A stretch of 64,000 bases of DNA from JAAFHB01 sp963675995 (GTDB lineage: Bacteria; Bacteroidota; Bacteroidia; Bacteroidales; Prolixibacteraceae), in assembly GCA_963675995.2 (NCBI GenBank), contig CAXXIY010000002.1, positions 1,426,001 through 1,490,000 on the forward strand. The letters are read 5' to 3'. Below are positions 36,201-44,015 of the stretch, in pieces. The notes beneath the pieces were generated by a model. It was not told the origin of the DNA and searched no databases. It was given only the letters and a program-made list of their open reading frames with translations. Each line of letters opens with the position of its first letter. The first letter of the stretch is position 1. The position numbers and the translations under genes were made by a program.

Positions 36201-39170
36201 TTAATTGTATTGACGTGGATTACAGTGGAAACGCATATCACAGTTACCACATTGTTTTTCGTTCTTCAAAATATGATCAATCGTATAATCTTTCTTTTCT
36301 ATTTTTTCAACCACCCTATCAAAGCTTTCAATTGTACTGGCAATGTTTTCTGCTTTGTTTGGAAATGTAATCAGAGGATTTCCATTTTCTTCTTTCGGAT
36401 AATACAAATGCATCTTGCTTATTTTGTATTCTGTTTTTTGTTCTACAATATGCGAATATACTTCTAACTGCCTACGATAACGATCAAGCAAAGCACGAGT
36501 CAATTTATCAGTTGCATTTACATCTGGTTTATCTCCTGATTTAAAATCTATTAGTTCTACTGTGCCATTTTCACCTTTTATCAAGTCAATGGTACCCTTT
36601 AAGATATATTTTTCCTTTACTAACGAAACATCCACCTCAGCTTCTTTAATCCTGTCCCATTTACCTTCGTTTCTGTTTTTATAGGTAATTATTTGTTTGA
36701 GTAGCGAGTTTCGTTGTGCTTCATGTAAATATGATCTTTGCTGTTTAATCAATTGTTCATAGTTCGCATTAAACCAACTTTCAATATTCTCATTATTAAT
36801 TTTGTATTCTTCACCCTTTAAAACTGCCCTATGTATGTCCTCAATAGTTTGATGCAATAATATACCTCCAATAACACCTCCCACACGAACTTCGGTAAAC
36901 TCTAATTCTTTATAGAACTTGTATTGCAAAGGACAGTTTTCATAAAGAAGTATATGCGAGGTAAAAGAATACTCATGCTTGATATTGGTTGGTTTGATGT
37001 TTTCCAAATTTAGTTGGTTCATATCAAACCTTTTATCTCTCCATGAAATTAAGTTACGATATATAGGTGCAAAATATTTTGATGGGCTCTTATATTCACC
37101 TTTTCTATCCTTCTCGTCCTTTGCTGAAAGAACAAGCAAATTTTGAGGCCTTGAAAATGCTGTGTAATATAACCTCCAAAAATCGTAGTTTTTTGTTTCC
37201 TGAATTGGTTCGAATGGTGGCTTCAAAAAATAGTTGCTTTGAAGTAACTCGTCTGTTTCATTGTATTGTTTTCGAGGTACAGAATTTAACGAGTCAACTA
37301 CTGTAATTGGAAATTCTAAGCCTTTTGATTGATGAATCGTCATAAATGAAATACAACCAGAAGGAGCATATTCATCAAAGTCCTCATATTCTTCGAGACC
37401 TCCTTCATATACAAATCGTAAAAACTTGTTGAACAACTCTTTAAGGAGCTTTTCTTTATTATTAAGTGTAATTACAGTAACATTATTCAGGTATTCAAAC
37501 TTAAAGAGTAGTTTAGTCAGAAGAGCAATGTTGTATGCTGATCGTAATTCCGATTTTATGCCATTAAGATCAGCTTCAATGTATTGAGCAAACATCTGAT
37601 ATTCAAGCATCTGATAAATTAATGCTGAAAATCCATAATTAGTTGACTTTTGAAGTGTTAAATGGCTCTTTGCCTTACTTTGTGCCCAAACAAGTAAATG
37701 CTTGTGTTTTTCTTTTTCTTCTCGAATAGCAATTGCAAATCTTCTTTTGCAAGATTCATAATAATCCCAGATTTCAAGGTGTGCAGTATCATTCCATTTA
37801 AGCAAATCGAATAAATCAGGAAAAATGAAGATTAAGGCACCCAGCATCAGTTGGATTTCTTCACGTTCAAAAAACAATGCTGAACGAGGACTGAATATTC
37901 GAATTCCTCTTTTCTCTAAATAGTCTGCTAAACCAATTACTCGTTCGTTCTTAACTGATTTAAATAGGAACGCTATTTGGTTTCTGTCTTTTAAAACTCC
38001 TTTAGTTTCGAGTTGGATGATGAATTGATAAACTTCATTATAATAATCTTCCAAGGTGCCATCGTTTGATACCTTTATAACTGAGGGATTCGTACTAAAA
38101 TTATCTTCACGAGGTTTTATGGTCTTTTTAAACCTAAATGTTTTACCCCCTTGATTCCAATCTAGCTCAGTCATCCATTTATTATAAAAATCTATTATAT
38201 GAGGATGGGAACGATAGTTTGTTTCAATACGAATTTCTTTGCATTCACCTTTTGCAAAGTTGTAAGGAAATTCCAAGATATTCCTTATTGAAGCTCCACG
38301 AAATCGGTATAAACCTTGATCATCATCACCTACAACACATAGGTTTTTATCTTTACCTGAAAGAAGCAGAATAATTTTTTCCTGAATTGTATTGGTATCC
38401 TGATACTCGTCAATCATAAAATACTTCAACTTAAACTGTATCCTATTGAGTATTTCAGGATTGTTTTGAAGCAGTTTCAATGTTTCTATCTGGATGAAAG
38501 AGAAATCAAGTGCATTTTCCTCTGATAACTGTTTTTCATATATACGATAGAAGTTCGCAATTGTAATTATGCCAGTATCATCACTTTGTAGTAGATCATC
38601 AATATTTAAACATTCTTCACCAATTTTATTTACATAGCTAAGAATTACACTTGCTTTACTCCAATTGGATATTTTGTGGTTTCCTAGTAAGTCATCAGAA
38701 TTCTCGACTTTTAAATAATCTTTGATGTTATTGAAAACGAAATATTTTTGGTCGAATTGGTCTAATAACCTGTAACTACGTTTAAGTCTTGTGAATTCTC
38801 TGTTTTCTTCAAGAATGCGAAGGAAAATACTATGTAACGTACCTATGTACATTTCATTCAAATTGACCTTAATGTCTAGCTCAAGAAGCCTGTTCGAAAC
38901 ACGTGTAATAAGCTCTTTAGCTGCCTTTTCAGTAAAGGTTGCAACAAGAATCTCCTCTGGATTCACACTTTTTGAAATCAAATAAATGATTCGCTCTACA
39001 AGTGTTCTTGTTTTACCTGATCCAGGACCAGCAATGATTAGTAAAGGCCCTTCAATTGTGGATACTGCAAGTTGCTGATTTTCATTTAAACTTGTTAATT
39101 GCAGAATATCTTGTGATGTCACTTTCTCAAAATTAAAATATGCGTAAATATAGAGCTTAAAAAATTGCAA
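36201..39170 (-). CDS. UvrD/PcrA-like helicase with C-terminal AddB/RecB-type nuclease and Cys cluster
   Basis: Up to 989 residues. The superfamily 1 helicase has Walker A AGPGSGKT (47-54), motif II IDEYQDTN, motif III GDDDQGLYRFRGA, and FMTIHQSKGLEFPITVVDSL (motif V region) with YTAFSRPQNLLVLSA (motif VI). The C-terminal nuclease has GGILLHQTIEDIHRAV, VELIDFKSGDKPD (Asp, Lys) and QLEVYSHIVEQKT. Cys residues in YENCPLQYKF and CGNCDMRFHC give the C...C-x2-C-x5-C pattern of the iron-sulphur nucleases AddB and Cas4. The start is uncertain: TTG 39170 or GTG 39122 (VTSQDILQLTSLNENQQLAV). It ends 9 bp before mod and is the first gene of the cassette, so it is probably cotranscribed. A role in degrading restriction fragments is inference. 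Confidence 0.88.
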   Translation of the reverse strand: MQFFKLYIYAYFNFEKVTSQDILQLTSLNENQQLAVSTIEGPLLIIAGPGSGKTRTLVERIIYLISKSVNPEEILVATFTEKAAKELITRVSNRLLELDIKVNLNEMYIGTLHSIFLRILEENREFTRLKRSYRLLDQFDQKYFVFNNIKDYLKVENSDDLLGNHKISNWSKASVILSYVNKIGEECLNIDDLLQSDDTGIITIANFYRIYEKQLSEENALDFSFIQIETLKLLQNNPEILNRIQFKLKYFMIDEYQDTNTIQEKIILLLSGKDKNLCVVGDDDQGLYRFRGASIRNILEFPYNFAKGECKEIRIETNYRSHPHIIDFYNKWMTELDWNQGGKTFRFKKTIKPREDNFSTNPSVIKVSNDGTLEDYYNEVYQFIIQLETKGVLKDRNQIAFLFKSVKNERVIGLADYLEKRGIRIFSPRSALFFEREEIQLMLGALIFIFPDLFDLLKWNDTAHLEIWDYYESCKRRFAIAIREEKEKHKHLLVWAQSKAKSHLTLQKSTNYGFSALIYQMLEYQMFAQYIEADLNGIKSELRSAYNIALLTKLLFKFEYLNNVTVITLNNKEKLLKELFNKFLRFVYEGGLEEYEDFDEYAPSGCISFMTIHQSKGLEFPITVVDSLNSVPRKQYNETDELLQSNYFLKPPFEPIQETKNYDFWRLYYTAFSRPQNLLVLSAKDEKDRKGEYKSPSKYFAPIYRNLISWRDKRFDMNQLNLENIKPTNIKHEYSFTSHILLYENCPLQYKFYKELEFTEVRVGGVIGGILLHQTIEDIHRAVLKGEEYKINNENIESWFNANYEQLIKQQRSYLHEAQRNSLLKQIITYKNRNEGKWDRIKEAEVDVSLVKEKYILKGTIDLIKGENGTVELIDFKSGDKPDVNATDKLTRALLDRYRRQLEVYSHIVEQKTEYKISKMHLYYPKEENGNPLITFPNKAENIASTIESFDRVVEKIEKKDYTIDHILKNEKQCGNCDMRFHCNPRQYN

Positions 39171-39541
39171 TTAACGTTCATTTAACAAATGGTTAAACAA
39201 ATACTTTTTTAAATTGTATTCTTGAACGTCTTTAATTTAAGAAATCGCCAAATGTAATTCGTTCTTTTTTCAATCTGAAAATATTTATCAGAATCAGCCT
39301 AAATGTGCAAATGCAATACCAAATAAACGTCCCTTTATTTGATATGCCAAATACAGGGGGGGATGGGTAGGTTTTGGGGTGTAAAATCAACCATTTAATT
39401 GTATGGGGGAGGATTATTTGGTTGGAGTGGTTTTGACCTGACTTGCAAGTAGTGTATAAATAAAAAGAAACCTGATCAAACATCGTTTTCTTGTCGATGA
39501 TTAATCAGGTTATGATTTTGCTGAATTTGATTTTTGTGGAA
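39171..39541. other. 371-bp intergenic region with a second G-rich tract
   Basis: Contains G7-AT-G3-TAGGTTTT-G4 (39356-39379) in AT-rich DNA and the hairpin at 39469-39511. The promoter of the helicase-mod-res cassette should lie in its left part. No gene is supported. Confidence 0.45.
39469..39511 (-). terminator. Rho-independent terminator of the resolvase gene
   Basis: Two nested stems: AACCTGAT (39469-39476) with ATCAGGTT (39504-39511), and CATCG (39481-39485) with CGATG (39495-39499). Read on the minus strand the hairpin is followed by TTTCTTTTTATTTA. It starts 31 nt after the resolvase stop. Confidence 0.7.
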
Positions 39542-40108
39542 TTAGTCCAAGTAACTATCTATGCTTTTGTGAATGCCCTGATCGGTATCCACCGATTGAC
39601 GTTTCTTTGCTTCACGTAAAATGTAACCAGATTTCTTTCGTTGTTTACCATCTTTTGAACCTTTAGGTCTGCCAGCAACCTTACCTTGAATTTTTGCCCT
39701 ATGCAAACCTTCGATGGTTCTTTCCCTGATCAACTCTCTCTCAAACTCAGCAAATGCTGAAAGTATTGCGAATTGTAATTTGCCAGCAGCAGTTGAAAAA
39801 TCAAGATGATTTGATACAGAAATAAAGCCAATGTTTTTATCCAGCAGTTCCTTGGTATCCAAGATTAGTTCTGTTGATGATCTAGCCCACCTGTCAAGTT
39901 TATATACAACAACAGCACTGTAACAACCTTGACGAAGTTTAGCCAATAACGCTTGTTTTACAGGTCTGGTCTTTCTGGTACTTTCAACTTCTTCATACAT
40001 ATCAAACGTGCAGCCCATTTTTTCAGCATACTCAATGAGTCTGATTTTCTGATTTTCAACAGTCTGTTCTGAGGTTGATACACGAACGTAAAGTGCAATG
40101 TGTTTCAT
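39542..40108 (-). CDS. Small serine recombinase (resolvase/invertase family)
   Basis: 188 residues. The catalytic domain begins KHIALYVRVSTSEQTVENQK with nucleophile Ser11 and continues with KLRQGCYSAVVVYKLDRWAR, FISVSNHLDFSTAAGKLQFA and AFAEFERELIRERTIEGLHR, all conserved in resolvases. After VAGRPKGSKDGKQRKKSGYI the C-terminus is short and basic, not the usual Hin-type helix-turn-helix. Similar proteins are common in Bacteroidetes plasmids and islands. It may resolve multimers of the element or invert DNA; no clear res site or invertible repeat was found beside it. It is a different class from the integrase at 26241. Confidence 0.9.
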   Translation of the reverse strand: MKHIALYVRVSTSEQTVENQKIRLIEYAEKMGCTFDMYEEVESTRKTRPVKQALLAKLRQGCYSAVVVYKLDRWARSSTELILDTKELLDKNIGFISVSNHLDFSTAAGKLQFAILSAFAEFERELIRERTIEGLHRAKIQGKVAGRPKGSKDGKQRKKSGYILREAKKRQSVDTDQGIHKSIDSYLD

Positions 40109-40168
40109 AATTGGTGATTTTTAAAATTTGTGTTTCTATTATTTCTAAATGATTGATATTATAATGGT

Positions 40169-40564
40169 TTATAGATTTTGTTGGTTCTTAATATTGCGTA
40201 ACCACATATTTGCGAATGATGTATGATCAGCTTGCATCTTTGCCCTGTATCCCTTTATTTCACCATTTTCCATGATTATTGATTCCTGTTCCATTCCAAG
40301 ACCAGCTTGTTTAAAGTAACTTGGTAGGTATGTTCCAACAGCTTTTAGATTGATGAAACACATCTCAGGATCAGCCATAAGGTCACCATTCTGTTCGTAG
40401 TAATGTGCGACACTAAAGATTCTGTACTTCTCACTCTCGAATATCTGTTCGACCGACACAGGCATAAATGAAGCACCAGTGTTATCAATTTTGATATACC
40501 CATCTTCTAGCATCTCGACCATCTTATTCATGGTCTGGGTTGATTGCTTATTCAGTGTTCTCAT
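40169..40564 (-). CDS. Hypothetical protein, possibly DUF6908-like
   Basis: 131 residues. The segment YRIFSVAHYYEQNGDLMADP with EMCFINL recalls a family found on plasmids and mobile islands (DUF6908), but I cannot confirm this. The rest is MRTLNKQSTQTMNKMVEMLE, a helical start, and a C-terminus ending NMWLRNIKNQQNL. It is divergent from the XRE regulator gene and shares the operator region at 40585-40639, so it is probably controlled by that regulator. Confidence 0.55.
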   Translation of the reverse strand: MRTLNKQSTQTMNKMVEMLEDGYIKIDNTGASFMPVSVEQIFESEKYRIFSVAHYYEQNGDLMADPEMCFINLKAVGTYLPSYFKQAGLGMEQESIIMENGEIKGYRAKMQADHTSFANMWLRNIKNQQNL

Positions 40565-40584
40565 TGTAATAAATTTTAGTTAAT

Positions 40585-40600
40585 GCCTAATATATTGGGC
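40585..40600. promoter_or_regulatory. Operator-like palindrome 1 between the 131-aa gene and the XRE gene
   Basis: GCCTAATATATTGGGC, a near-perfect inverted repeat (one mismatched pair), 21 bp upstream of the minus-strand start at 40564. A close copy lies at 40624-40639. Confidence 0.55.
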
Positions 40601-40623
40601 AAATATACAAATATTTTCAATAT

Positions 40624-40639
40624 GCCTATTTTATTGGGC
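40624..40639. promoter_or_regulatory. Operator-like palindrome 2 upstream of the XRE gene
   Basis: GCCTATTTTATTGGGC, the same outer words (ATGCCTA and ATTGGGCAA) as the copy 39 bp away. It is 37 bp before the regulator start. Likely binding sites of the XRE protein itself. Confidence 0.55.
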
Positions 40640-40675
40640 AATTTATTTTATCTTTATGCCAATAAATTTTCAACT

Positions 40676-40915
40676 ATGAATCCAAAAGAAATACCACAAG
40701 ATCATCAGGAATTAATGATTGAGATAGGTAAACGACTCAGGGAGTTAAGGAAGAACAAGGGTATGAGCTATATTGAGTTTGCCAAACAAATTGGCATATC
40801 AAGGAATTCTTATAACCAACTGGAATTAGGCAAAAGCAATTTTCAATTTATTTCACTTCTGAATATCTTGAAGTATAATGAAACTCCATTAAGCGTTTTT
40901 TTTAAAGACTTATAA
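40676..40915 (+). CDS. XRE-family helix-turn-helix regulator
   Basis: 79 residues from ATG 40676 (NPKEIPQDHQELMIEIGKRL). The frame extends back to 40583 but that part covers the operator palindromes. The Cro/C1-type domain is RLRELRKNKGMSYIEFAKQI with recognition helix GISRNSYNQLELGKSNFQFI. There is no other domain, as in control (C) proteins of restriction systems and small phage-type repressors. It is divergent from the 131-residue gene. It could regulate the element core genes. Confidence 0.85.
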   Translation: MNPKEIPQDHQELMIEIGKRLRELRKNKGMSYIEFAKQIGISRNSYNQLELGKSNFQFISLLNILKYNETPLSVFFKDL

Positions 40916-41126
40916 ATCATTGTATTGCCAAAATTTGTGCTTTTGTACTTTCCATTTTCAAAAACCATTGAAAAAGAAATGTGTAGGAGGTACAAATTGT
41001 TTTATGATTATCTTATAGCATTGATATATAGGATTATAGAAAATTGATTAAATTCATTACAATGGAATATTGGTATTTTAATGCCGATTATAGTACGTAT
41101 AAAGTCCAATTAAAGCCCTCTCAAAA

Positions 41127-43130
41127 TCATTCGAATTCTGGATCAGGATCATTGGTATTTTCATCTTCATTTTCATCATCATCTTCAAATAGAAAATCAT
41201 CTTTTCGCTCAATCAAGTACGTAATGAATTCATTGGTTTTATCTTGAAAATGTTGATCCGAATTATCTAAATTCATGTGGCTGTAATCGTATTCCAAAGA
41301 ATCAATAATTTCCTGTTCGATACCATCTAAATCTGCAAGACAGCCAATCGTTTCGCTATTGATGTATCCATAATAGTCATCTCTTTTTGTGCTGGGAAGT
41401 TTAAACTCTGAATCTGGCTGATCAATTAAATTCAAAATCTGATCAAAGATGTATTCATCATAGTCTTGCTCGAACTCTTCATCATTAACTTCATCTTCAG
41501 TGCTTTCTGGTGTTTTATTATCCAATGTATATAACCATCCCTCAACTACTTCTTCCACAACAGTATCGAGATAATCTGTTTCATCTATTATTTTTCGCCA
41601 GATTTCTTTCTCGTTAAATTCTTCATATTCAAACTTCTGCACAAAATCAAAATGTTTAAATACATCATTGATAATGGATTCAACAATATTTCTCTGCCTG
41701 ATGGGAAATAGTAAGGAATCATGTCGGGTGAATGAATTTATTCCTGAATCTCGTACCCTTTTCCAAATATGATCTATAAAGATTTCTGATTCAACATTTT
41801 GTAAGCCAACAGAGAATTTTTCATACCCATGTGTTTCTTTGAAATCGTTGATGATATTCATTACTGTTGGATATATATCCCTTAATTTTTTTGCATAATC
41901 ACTCTCTGGCTTTACCTTACTAAATAGCGTTTGAAACGCAATGTTCTTAGCATATTTTCTTTCTTTTAGATTTAGGTTAGACTGAAGCATCAAATAGAAA
42001 TCATGTAACAAGGTATCTTCCAGAAAAGCATACATGTTGTTGGAATTATAAATATCTTCCTGTGGATAAGCTTTATCGAATCCTTTAAATGGAAATTGAT
42101 TATGGTACTTGTCCATGATTTCAACCATTCTTGTTACGAATGTAATGGTTGGTTTCTTTTTGAATAAGGCAATCAGTTCTTTACCAGAATGATTGATGTA
42201 ATAGTTAAACAAATTCCCTAGGATGGTGAACTGGCTGCATTTCAGGTCTGCCTGTAAGATATAATCACCATTGATCCTGACGAATTGAAGTAATGATGAA
42301 GGTAAAGATGTCAGATGGTTATATACCCTCAACGTATCATCATGCCTAGCAAAAGTTAAGTTGTCGGGAAAATAACTTCGAATCTGCCATTTGTAATGGT
42401 GTGTTAAACGATTATGTGTTAAGCGTTCGAACTGTTCAAGATTGGCAAGAATGAATTTGTTCTTGAAATAGATCAATGTTTTATTTTGCTTCAGGGCTAA
42501 TTTTTTAGCTGATTCAATTGGTAGGTAGGTTGAATAATATTCATCCTTATCATTCAAGATTCTTATCTTATAAGGTTGGCTGTCTGAAATACCAGATGAA
42601 AAATCTAAATCCATGTATTTCTCCATTACCTCTGTAATATTTAGGTCAATCCATCCAAGAGCTTTTTTCTTAATGATAGTGATTGCATCTGGATCAAAAC
42701 CGATTATTGAAAGCTTCCTATATCCATCATATTCCTTATCAATACTTTCAGATGATTTTGTAATTCCATAATAATTTTGCTTAATGAGAATTTCATTCAT
42801 CAGAGAATCCTTGATTTTAAAGCCTTTTACAACTGGATCAATTCCTGAATCGGAAATGTAGGTAACGTCAGAAGATTCAATAATTCCATTGTTTAGGAGA
42901 TTAGAGACATATAGGTAATAATGGCTACCAATAACTTTTTTCCAGTACTGAGCTGATAATGGAAAAAACAAATAGTCGGACTCATTGATATTTTTGCGAA
43001 AAATAACAGAAGCTACCCTAATCAAATTATTCTTTGATCTGAAATCACGAAATAAGTTCAATAAAGGTTGTAAAGCTTTAATAAGGTTAGAAGGTAGATA
43101 TTCATAAGTAAATTTATTTTTAAGAGACAT
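41127..43130 (-). CDS. Polymerase-like protein with family-A palm motifs (element replication candidate)
   Basis: About 667 residues from ATG 43130 (SLKNKFTYEYLPSNLIKALQ); an in-frame TTG at 43163 is less likely. No annotation is certain, but three ordered motifs resemble family-A DNA polymerases and T7-like RNA polymerases: motif A QADLKCSQFTI (Asp295), motif B R-x3-K-x7-F-S in ERKYAKNIAFQTLFSK (Arg391, Lys395) where the family has Y-G, and motif C FTRHDSLLF (His470, Asp471). LQNVESEIF lies between B and C. Proteins with D-x-x-x-S-Q and HDS motifs are widespread and uncharacterised in Bacteroidetes elements. The C-terminal 130 residues are strongly acidic (DDDENEDENTNDPDPEFE). Iteron-like repeats lie directly upstream. 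An exonuclease domain is not apparent. Confidence 0.5.
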   Translation of the reverse strand: MSLKNKFTYEYLPSNLIKALQPLLNLFRDFRSKNNLIRVASVIFRKNINESDYLFFPLSAQYWKKVIGSHYYLYVSNLLNNGIIESSDVTYISDSGIDPVVKGFKIKDSLMNEILIKQNYYGITKSSESIDKEYDGYRKLSIIGFDPDAITIIKKKALGWIDLNITEVMEKYMDLDFSSGISDSQPYKIRILNDKDEYYSTYLPIESAKKLALKQNKTLIYFKNKFILANLEQFERLTHNRLTHHYKWQIRSYFPDNLTFARHDDTLRVYNHLTSLPSSLLQFVRINGDYILQADLKCSQFTILGNLFNYYINHSGKELIALFKKKPTITFVTRMVEIMDKYHNQFPFKGFDKAYPQEDIYNSNNMYAFLEDTLLHDFYLMLQSNLNLKERKYAKNIAFQTLFSKVKPESDYAKKLRDIYPTVMNIINDFKETHGYEKFSVGLQNVESEIFIDHIWKRVRDSGINSFTRHDSLLFPIRQRNIVESIINDVFKHFDFVQKFEYEEFNEKEIWRKIIDETDYLDTVVEEVVEGWLYTLDNKTPESTEDEVNDEEFEQDYDEYIFDQILNLIDQPDSEFKLPSTKRDDYYGYINSETIGCLADLDGIEQEIIDSLEYDYSHMNLDNSDQHFQDKTNEFITYLIERKDDFLFEDDDENEDENTNDPDPEFE

Positions 43131-43205
43131 ATAATAAGATTTTAATAAATTAAAATAATACAATAGATAGGGTTACATGTTTATGTACAAATCTCATTCG
43201 TTTCT

Positions 43206-43345
43206 GTGACCAAGACTCACTGCAAGTATCAAATAATAAGTTAATTACAGATACGCATTTTGATGTTATTATTAAAAAATATTTTTGAGTCTTGATCACC
43301 AGAATCACTGAGTCTTGGTCACGATAATTTTCAGTTTTGGTCATG
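43206..43345. repeat. Iteron-like repeats upstream of the polymerase-like gene
   Basis: Three direct copies spaced 22-23 bp apart: TGAGTCTTGATCAC (43286-43299), TGAGTCTTGGTCAC (43309-43322) and the weaker CAGTTTTGGTCATG (43332-43345). An inverted copy GTGACCAAGACTCA (43206-43219) is the perfect reverse complement of the second. The spacing of about two helical turns suits cooperative protein binding, as at iteron origins. The array occupies most of the gap between 43130 and 43356. Confidence 0.7.
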
Positions 43346-43355
43346 AAAATCAGCA

Positions 43356-43682
43356 TTAAAATATACTCTCTTCATTCAATAATTTCTTTATTCTACTTAA
43401 TTCTGGGTTGCATTTATTCATAAATTTCATATATTCATATATATCTGGACAATCCTTCTTAATATCCTCAATTTTGAATTCATAAATTATTTTTGGATCA
43501 TTCAAATAACCATGATGCGATACTTTAAAGGGGATTTGAAGTGTATCTATGGCTAAGCTAATCCAATTAATATTCTGTGAACTATGAGCAAGAACTCCCA
43601 TAACACCTTTTCCATTTGCATACATCCCATCCGAAATTTTATCCAATACCCATTCTGGGGTTAATTCAATCAACTTTTTCAT
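43356..43682 (-). CDS. Hypothetical protein with LTPxWVL N-terminus
   Basis: 108 residues, no family recognised. The N-terminus MKKLIELTPEWVLDKISDGM resembles that of the next gene upstream (MKKFKLTPKWVLNNLPQSYF), and both continue with an IDTLQIPF / ALQTLGIQYY segment followed by a KIED motif, so they share a domain of about 70 residues. Their leaders match too (AAGTATGAAAAA at both start codons). An imperfect dyad lies about 55 bp upstream. Probably soluble. Confidence 0.6.
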   Translation of the reverse strand: MKKLIELTPEWVLDKISDGMYANGKGVMGVLAHSSQNINWISLAIDTLQIPFKVSHHGYLNDPKIIYEFKIEDIKKDCPDIYEYMKFMNKCNPELSRIKKLLNEESIF

Positions 43683-44015
43683 ACTTAATATTTTAATATT
43701 TTTAAATAATTACTTTTTATGCCATTCGATAAAACATTGGTTCTGGCACAACCAATGATCAGCGTAGTACTCTTGTGAAGAGCATTATTCATATACCTGT
43801 CCATAGGACATAGCTAGTACATACTGCAAAATGGTTCATTTTTCAATTAATTAATAATCTGGCAGTTAAATCTGATTATCTACTTAATGAATACGCTTTC
43901 AGCATCCTTTTGTATTGAGGAAGTACACATACTCCAAGGTGAAAAAGATTGATAGTTCATGACCTATCTAGCACTTCATCATGGAATATATAATTGATCA
44001 TTTATTTTAATCAAT
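43683..44015. other. 333-bp leader and spacer with a dyad at 43737-43755
   Basis: TTGGTT (43737-43742) and AACCAA (43750-43755) form a 6-bp stem with a 7-nt loop. A weak relative of the 44992-45043 leader repeat (ATAGGACATAG) is at about 43803. No gene is supported. Confidence 0.4.

Noticed and set aside
41044..41247. Small plus-strand ORF rich in Ser and Phe
   Set aside because: It is the complement of the acidic tail of the polymerase-like gene (Ser/Phe codons opposite Asp/Glu codons).
41127..43130. Reverse transcriptase
   Set aside because: No YxDD motif is present; the motif order and the HDS and R-x3-K signatures fit family-A-type polymerases better.
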